Shown: positions 60,116 to 64,000 of the stretch, one piece after another
Layout of the letters: each line of letters opens with the position of its first letter
Numbering within the stretch: position 1 is the first letter of the stretch
Assembly: GCA_905250125.1 (NCBI GenBank)
Contig: CAJNOL010000397.1
Span: 1 to 64,000, forward strand
Direction of reading: 5' to 3'
Origin: Rotaria sordida
Taxonomy: Eukaryota > Rotifera > Eurotatoria > Philodinida > Philodinidae
Length of the DNA stretch: 64,000 nt
Position numbers and translations under genes: made by a program
Notes under the pieces: generated by a model
Databases searched by the model: none
Seen by the model: only the letters and a program-made list of their open reading frames with translations
Told to the model about the DNA's origin: nothing

Positions 60116-63100
60116 TTAAATATTTAATAAAGATGATTGTGGTTCTTTTTTTAATGCTCTTAATAAACAAAATATTGTAGCAGGTGTTACACCCGGTATT
60201 CGACTAGCTGAACCTAATGTTGTTGGTCGTACTTCTCCTAATTTTTGTTTAGCTTCATTTGATATTTGTAATTTTTGATAATCAAATGTATCTGGTATAA
60301 TAAATGCTTCATCACGTTTAACTTCATCAATTTCATTTTTTTGTCGTATTGTTAAATATTCATAAACAGCATCAAGACATAAACGTTCACATAAATCATT
60401 ATCAGATAAAAGCATTGAACGTATACCTTCATCATCTGGTACTAATGGAAGCCATTTTCCATTATCCATCATATAAGGTGCTTGATGAACAAGTGAATAA
60501 AGTGATTTTAATGTATCATCTCGATATGTATTAGATTCTGATGGTGAATTTAATAAATGACGCCAAATATGAACTGGTTTTTTTATATTTTGTAAACATT
60601 CTTTAGCTCGATTATAATTTGTTTTAAAAGTTTGAAATTGATTATAACGTTTTTCACTTACACAACCAATATCATAACCAGCTTGTGTTAAACGAAGATC
60701 GGCATTATCCGCCCTGAACAAAAAAACATTTTCATTTTATAAAGAAAATAAATACAATGAAATTCTTTTTGTTTTTCTGTGTTTACCGAAGAGATACACG
60801 ATATTCACTTCGTGCTGTAAACATTCTATATGGTTCACTTGCACCATGTAATGTTAAATCATCAATCATTACACCAATATATCCTTCACCTATGATGAAA
60901 AAGAAATCATATTTAAATAATTCAAAAAAAAAAAAAAAAACTTGTTTTACCTCGACTAATTGTAAACATTGGTTTATTCAATACTTTACATGCACTATTT
61001 ATACCAGCTATAATACCTTGTCCAGCTGCTTCTTCATATCCAGTTGTTCTACGATTTATAAAATAAAAAAAACCCAAATATAAACTATCGAATAAAAAAA
61101 TTGAATAATTTTACCCATTAATTTGTCCAGCAAAAAATAAATTTGTAATACGTTTTGTTTCTAAACTTGGTTTTACTTCTCTTGGATCAATATAATCATA
61201 TTCAACTCCATAACCTGGTCGAACCATATTAACATTTTCAAGAGATGGTATTGTACGAAGCATACGTAATTGTACATCAATAGGCAATGTACAACTTAAA
61301 CCTTGTGGATAAGTTAATTCGGAATCCAAACCTTCTGAAATAATCAAAAAACGAAGAAATTTGAAATTCAACAAAGAAACAAAAACCGTTAGCGCAATTC
61401 CTGCAATATTAAAATATGAAATACAATATAATTGCTGCTGTCAACCCACAAGGAAATTGTTCTATTCAATTTATTTTGGAATATACTTCTTTGCCTTCCC
61501 TTTTACTTAATTCTCAAGAAATACAATAAGTCATATATTATAACAAGGCGTTATTGCAAGGGGGAAACGGCGGACTTTTGGACTTGAAGTTACTTTGGGC
61601 TACTTGGGTGGTACTTTGAGCTACTTCAAGTACTCTACTTTGACGTACTTTTCTACTTCAAGTCCGCCGTTTCCCCCTTGCGTTATTGATATACGATCTG
61701 TGATCATATGTGAACAACGTCTATCACGTAGGGATATTGCTAGAATGTCTGTGATGGATAGAGTCCATCGGATTGGTCTCAGATCCAACTGGAATCCGAC
61801 TCGAAAAATTTTCGGACTAGTGACAAAACGAAAATATTCCTAAGTTGTCTGTGGGAGTGCAAATTTCTATTCGGTATACTTCAACACTCCTTTTAGATAA
61901 TGTTTCAAAAAATATTAACTAACCAGGTTCAAGCCATACTGGATGAGTTTGATTTTTAAAACGAAGAATTTTTGACTCAATTGATGGACAATAACGTGGA
62001 CTACGAGCATCTTGTGATACATGTCGACTTAAATGAACATTTCGACGAACAATATCAGCTAATTCAGCTGTTGTCATTGTTAAATGACAATTTAATTGTT
62101 CTTCAGGTTTAATCCAAACATGTTTATTTAAAAATGAAAATGGTAATGGTGGATTATCACCTTGATGTACAATTGTTTTACTAAAATTAATTGTTTTTGT
62201 TTCTAATCGAGCTGGTGTACCTAAATTTTTCCAGAACAAAAATTCATTATTAAATAATAAATATTAAACAAAAAAAACACAAAATTAACCAGTTTTTAAT
62301 CGACCCATTCTAAATTCAAGTTCTTCAATTGATTTTGCTAAATCAATTGATGGTTGATCATTAATTCTACCAGCTGGTTTTTGTTCATCCATACCAAGAT
62401 TAATACATCCACGTAAAAATGTTCCCGTTGTAATAATTACAGATTGACATGGAATTAATGTATGATTATCAAGTGTTATACCTGTTATACGTAATTGTTC
62501 TTTATCAATAACAATATCACGTACAGCTGCAGCCATAACATGTAAATTAGATGTATTAAGAATTTCATTTTGCATAGCTTGTTTATATAATTTACGATCA
62601 ATTTGTGCTCGATATCCCCATACAGCTCGACCTTTACTTCGATTAAGAACTTTATAATGAACACCGGTTTTATCACAAAGATGTCCACAAAGACCGCTAA
62701 CAAGAAAAACAAGAGAATATATATTGAAAATATGAATCAAAAAATAAAAATACTCAAGAGCATCAATTTCACGCATTAAATGTCCTTTACCAATGCCACC
62801 AAATGATGGATTACAAGACATTTCACCAATTGTTTCTATTTTATGAGTTATCTAAAAAATTAAATACAAAAAACAAAAAAAAGATGATTTTTTTTTTGAC
62901 TAGATCTTTTAATTATACCATAAGTGTTCGAACACCCATTCGTGCTGATGCGTGTGCAGCTAGATTAAAATTAAAATATTAACAAATATACAACATTCAT
63001 TGAAATCATTTACCTTCACAACCAGCATGACCACCACCAACAACAACGACATCATAAGGTTGAAAAATTGAACAATTAATAGGCTGTTTAACAATACCTT

Positions 63101-63230
63101 GAATAGGAGTTGAATCAACTTTTAATTTCAATAAAGAATCATAACTAAAAGTTGTCAACCATCGATGTGTAGTAGTAATTAAATTTGGTAAATGAAAAGA
63201 TCTTAAATTATATCTTTGAATTTTGAACAT
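60116..63230 (-). CDS. MTO1: Mitochondrial tRNA uridine-34 modification enzyme MTO1 (GidA/MnmG family)
   Basis: FAD-dependent subunit that, with GTPBP3, installs the 5-taurinomethyl group on wobble uridine of mitochondrial tRNAs. The ATG at 63228-63230 starts a basic, hydroxylated presequence ([16 protein letters not shown]..). The dinucleotide-binding motif [13 protein letters not shown] follows (about 63010-63050). Family blocks then come in order: [20 protein letters not shown] with [20 protein letters not shown] and [37 protein letters not shown] across an intron, [41 protein letters not shown], and ..[21 protein letters not shown] and GVMIDDL coding lies in 61050-60820, and the GidA C-terminal helical domain ends ..[13 protein letters not shown] at 60116. 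Complete as far as traced. Intron 61339-61923 holds a MITE. Confidence 0.93.
61557..61680. mobile_element. hAT-like MITE, 124 bp, in MTO1 intron
   Basis: Perfect terminal inverted repeats of over 20 bp starting CAAGGGGGAAACGGCGG, flanked by identical 8-bp direct repeats CGTTATTG (61549-61556, 61681-61688). The centre consists of ACTT..GTACTT-like short repeats. The 8-bp duplication and CAAGG terminus suit hAT. The perfect ends imply recent movement. Confidence 0.9.
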
Positions 63231-64000
63231 TGTTTATTAATACAATAAATTTTACAATGAAAATCTAGTCTTCGTACTTAATCGAAACTAGTTCATTTAT
63301 GAAATAGATGATTCATTGTCAACTAATTCATTGGTTAATACTAATAACACTAGATGTCAGTATTACATTAATTTCGGACAAATGTTCTTTACCAAACGAC
63401 TAGATCATTGAGCTTTACTTTTGAATATTATTTTCATGACTTGACTTCTTACAGTTGATATTAATTTTTTTAAACAATAGAGATTTTATGTCTTGGTTGT
63501 GTTAGGTAATATTACAGCTAATGTTTTCTTATGAAAAGTAATCCATCATGTATGTGATATTATAATATCACATGATGAAATACTGTTTACGAAGAGGAAA
63601 CAGCTACTAAAAGAATACTTTTGAATTTTTTCTTAGTATTTAACCTTCAGATGAAAGTCTTTCACTTTAGTTATGTTTCAATTATTAGTCAAAAATAGAC
63701 AAACATTTCTCTACTTTTTATCTTTACAATAATACCATTTTCTCAAAAAATTCATTTGAAAACTTGTATTTTATGATGTACACCCTAGATTTCTACGTCT
63801 GTGAAAATTGTCATATCCTTTTCTTCGTCATGTACATTACTTCATTATTATTATTCTATAAATATCCATTAGATACTTCAAAATCCATTCAAATTAATCT
63901 AGATATAAGACGCCCGTGATGAACGATTTTCATCGATAATTAGATATGCCTTGTTTGTATAATTATATCTTGTCGAATCCTATCAAAATAATGCACTTGA
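63231..64000. other. 5' flank of MTO1 to window edge
   Basis: AT-rich. A short palindrome GTGATATTATAATATCAC lies at about 63553-63570. No gene recognised. Confidence 0.4.

Noticed and set aside
1-64000. CRISPR arrays, rRNA, tRNA, bacterial operons
   Set aside because: None seen; the window is spliced eukaryotic DNA. A dedicated tRNA scan could still reveal something I missed.

Overview
The window is eukaryotic nuclear DNA. It is very AT-rich, genes are split by many introns of about 45-65 bp with GT..AG ends, and each long intron examined closely contains a palindromic repeat or mobile element. Animal-specific genes (Hippo/MST kinase, MED28, synaptobrevin, VPS26C, a ciliary dynein) make it a small metazoan with motile cilia. 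At least six genes (MED28, UQCC1, MST, dynein, VPS26C, the DHHC gene) plus a small secreted-peptide gene have a pyrimidine-rich 3' splice acceptor within about 0-20 nt of the start codon and no matching donor. This is the signature of spliced-leader trans-splicing. Two short TGTGGG tracts match the telomere repeat known from bdelloid rotifers. A bdelloid or other rotifer is my best guess (inference, not proven).

Layout. 1-2.34 kb, minus: synaptobrevin/VAMP, with two tandem sets of SNARE-domain exons. 2.75-3.63 kb, plus: MED28. 3.98-6.33 kb, plus: a Hook pseudogene with four in-frame stops. 6.69-8.44 kb, plus: UQCC1 (complex III assembly), followed after 43 bp by an MST1/2 (Hippo) kinase, 8.48-13.13 kb, probably one operon. 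13.30-35.41 kb, minus: one axonemal dynein heavy chain gene of about 22 kb. It is divergent from VPS26C (35.79-38.80 kb, plus), whose long intron hosts an antisense gene for a secreted-looking protein. 39.3-51 kb is repeat-rich: a piggyBac-type MITE, an 840-bp long hairpin, a GC-rich palindrome, a decaying membrane RING-finger gene, a ClpB/Hsp104-type AAA+ relic, a 5'-truncated LINE with target-site duplication, telomere-like tracts and a degenerate 120-bp array. 51.1-51.8 kb, plus: a small secreted peptide with symmetrical CX3C motifs. 52.0-55.8 kb, minus: a gene whose reading frame joins a DHHC palmitoyltransferase to two tandem tyrosine-phosphatase domains. 56.2-58.8 kb, plus: a bacterial-type serine beta-lactamase/PBP-like hydrolase. 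60.1-63.2 kb, minus: MTO1.

The most novel item is the predicted DHHC-PTP-PTP fusion. Splice phases agree at every junction I traced, the upstream part has no stop, and the phosphatase part has no start codon of its own. It would place an S-acylation enzyme and divergent, partly dead phosphatase modules on one membrane protein. Next in interest are the CX3C peptide, the nested antisense gene, and the set of terminal-inverted-repeat elements that have enlarged short introns. Two of these have such clear target-site duplications that the ancestral intron size can be calculated.
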